Assembly: GCA_039566865.1 (NCBI GenBank)
Contig: CM076961.1
Location: forward strand, 11,617,501 to 11,681,500
DNA: 64,000 nt
Direction of reading: 5' to 3'
DNA from: Aurelia coerulea
Taxonomy: Eukaryota; Cnidaria; Scyphozoa; Semaeostomeae; Ulmaridae
This document shows, piece by piece, positions 62,680 to 64,000 of this stretch (position 1 is the stretch's first letter; every line of letters starts with the position of its first letter). The notes under the pieces were generated by a model. The model saw nothing but the letters and a program-made list of their open reading frames with translations, ran no database searches and was not told where the DNA came from. Both the position numbers and the translations under genes were made by a program.

Positions 62680-64000
62680 TTGAAGCTTAATGATCTAATA
62701 GATAATCATAATTTAACTAATTATATTTCTGATACAGTTAATGAAGTGAATAAAAATGAATATTATACAATTGATTCCATAAACAAATTAAACAATAATG
62801 ATATTGATATATCAATCTTTCATTTAAATATACGTAGTCTAAATAAACATTCAGCAGAACTTATAAATTTATTGAGTGAAATTAAAATATCTTTCGACTG
62901 CATTTGTCTCAGTGAGATAAATAAAACTAACATCAGCATGTTCAAAACTCTTAAACCCCGTGCGAAAATATATGGGTTAACCTAAATAAAAATAGAAAAG
63001 ATTCAATCGTAGGTATCATCTACAGACACCCAAGTGGGGACATAGCAGATTTCAACCATCAATTAGAAAGAACAATTCAGGAAATCCACAAACTAAAAAC
63101 CGATAGATGTATAATTATCGGTGATATAAATATAGACCTAATCAAATACAATCAACCTGGTAAAGCAAGAACAAAAGATTACCTAGATATGATGCTTTCC
63201 CATGGATACCTACCGCGCATTACATTACCCTCAAGAATAACGGATCACTCAGCTACTTTGATTGACCATATCTTTGTTAAAGAAAGAAATCCAGCTGAGA
63301 CGTCAGACTCAGGTAATATTTTCACCGATATCTCAGACCATTTTGCAAATTTTTACCTGGTTCAAAATGCAAATCCTCCGGGTCGTCAACAAAGACAAAA
63401 AGTTCGAATATTTGGTAACAAAAATCTTGCAAACTTTGTTGAAACTTTGCAACACACTCACTGGGAACCATTATATTCACAAGCTGACCCCAATGCCTGT
63501 GCAAATTTCTTCAATAATGTAATTAGCCATGCTTACAAAAAATCCTTCCCTTTGAAATCTATTTCCAGTAAGAGAATTAAGGACAAACCTTGGATCTCTA
63601 CATCACTGAAAACAAGTATTACGAAAAAGAACCGTCTTTTTTATATATACACACGAAACCGTACCATTGACAACAAAAAAAGATATTCGCAATATCGCAA
63701 CATTTTGATTTCTTGCATCAGACACTCCAAAAAGATGTACTTTCAAGAATTGTTTGATAAGAAATCTACAAGAATTACAAAAATGTGGGCCGTTCTTGGT
63801 AAAATGCTAAACCCAAACAAGAAATCCCAATGCTCTTCTATTAAAGAAATAATTTCTGATGGAATTTCGTACAAAGATGATTCAAAAATAGCAAATGCAT
63901 TAAACTCCCATTTCTGTAACATTGGAAGTAAAATTTCTTCAAAAGTACAAAACACAAAGTTTCACTTTTCCTCCTTTCTTAAAGCACCACGAGACAAAAG
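62680..64000 (+). pseudogene. ORF2 of the terminal non-LTR element, damaged endonuclease, runs off the window
   Basis: The first frame, 62680-62985, holds the start of an APE endonuclease (ISIFHLNIRSLNKHSAE, ISFDCICLSEI). After a deletion and frame change near 62955-62965, a second frame stays open to the window end (from about 62964). It has GIIYRHPSGD, CIIIGDINIDLIKYN (catalytic Asp), TLIDHIFVK, ISDHFANF and the linker up to the start of the RT. So the central endonuclease block (the HGGVGI-type region) is lost but GDxN, DHI and SDH are kept. The stretch 62558-62680 is a short spacer. The RT lies beyond the window. Confidence 0.78.

Overview
This is repeat-dominated animal genomic DNA, most likely from a cnidarian or similar marine invertebrate. 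The grounds are AT-rich sequence, many CR1/L2-like and R2/R4-like non-LTR elements, Mag-like Ty3/Gypsy, BEL/Pao and DIRS/Ngaro retroelements, and invertebrate-style gene remnants. The species cannot be fixed from the sequence. Only one short stretch looks like a host gene: a spliced exon at 58470-58698 (+) encoding the end of the kinase domain of a TBK1/IKK-epsilon-like kinase. The other recognisable coding sequence is mobile-element-derived, or (19430-21317) a decayed gene of unknown function between inverted repeats.

Left part, 1-17300. A dispersed repeat occurs in opposite orientations at 1-1285 and 15320-17280. Each copy carries a small DNA transposon that the other lacks, so each is the empty site for the other (TTAA-type at 804-984, TA-type at 15489-16482). 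Between them lie a decayed DIRS/Ngaro-type tyrosine-recombinase retroelement (4719-8542, minus) and a CR1/L2-like element (nonLTR-A, minus) split by a 3.85 kb foldback element with 0.82-0.83 kb inverted ends (9721-13573).

Middle, 17300-36000. Non-LTR fragments on both strands surround a 3 kb inverted-repeat unit (18898-21923) that holds the gene remnant with HEEADTR, ALTGCDTTS and cysteine-rich CXC motifs. A complete Gypsy provirus (Gypsy-1, 25132-29614, minus, 121 bp LTRs, GTCCC target duplication) sits in a non-LTR element. Further non-LTR copies are cut by DNA transposons with TA or 11 bp target duplications.

Right part, 36000-58000, is one disrupted BEL/Pao retrotransposon on the minus strand. 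Its pieces run in order from 57920 (reverse transcriptase) down to 36010 (putative 3' LTR). It was split by a nearly full-length non-LTR element (nonLTR-E, 52516-56968), by nonLTR-F (51441-51967), by a cluster of non-LTR 3' ends on TTA microsatellites (36.7-38.9 kb), and by an 11.4 kb foldback element (39618-51018). The foldback ends are arrays of a 7 bp unit. Inside it lies a hAT-type element (GCTATTTG target duplication), and inside that a young Gypsy provirus (Gypsy-2, 43332-47745) with identical 130 bp LTRs. The order of insertion can be read off directly: BEL, then foldback, then hAT, then Gypsy-2.

The window ends with another non-LTR element (60443 to the end, plus) that has an intact 704-residue ORF1 and a damaged ORF2 running off the edge. 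Boundaries given for fragments without target duplications are approximate, to some tens of bases.
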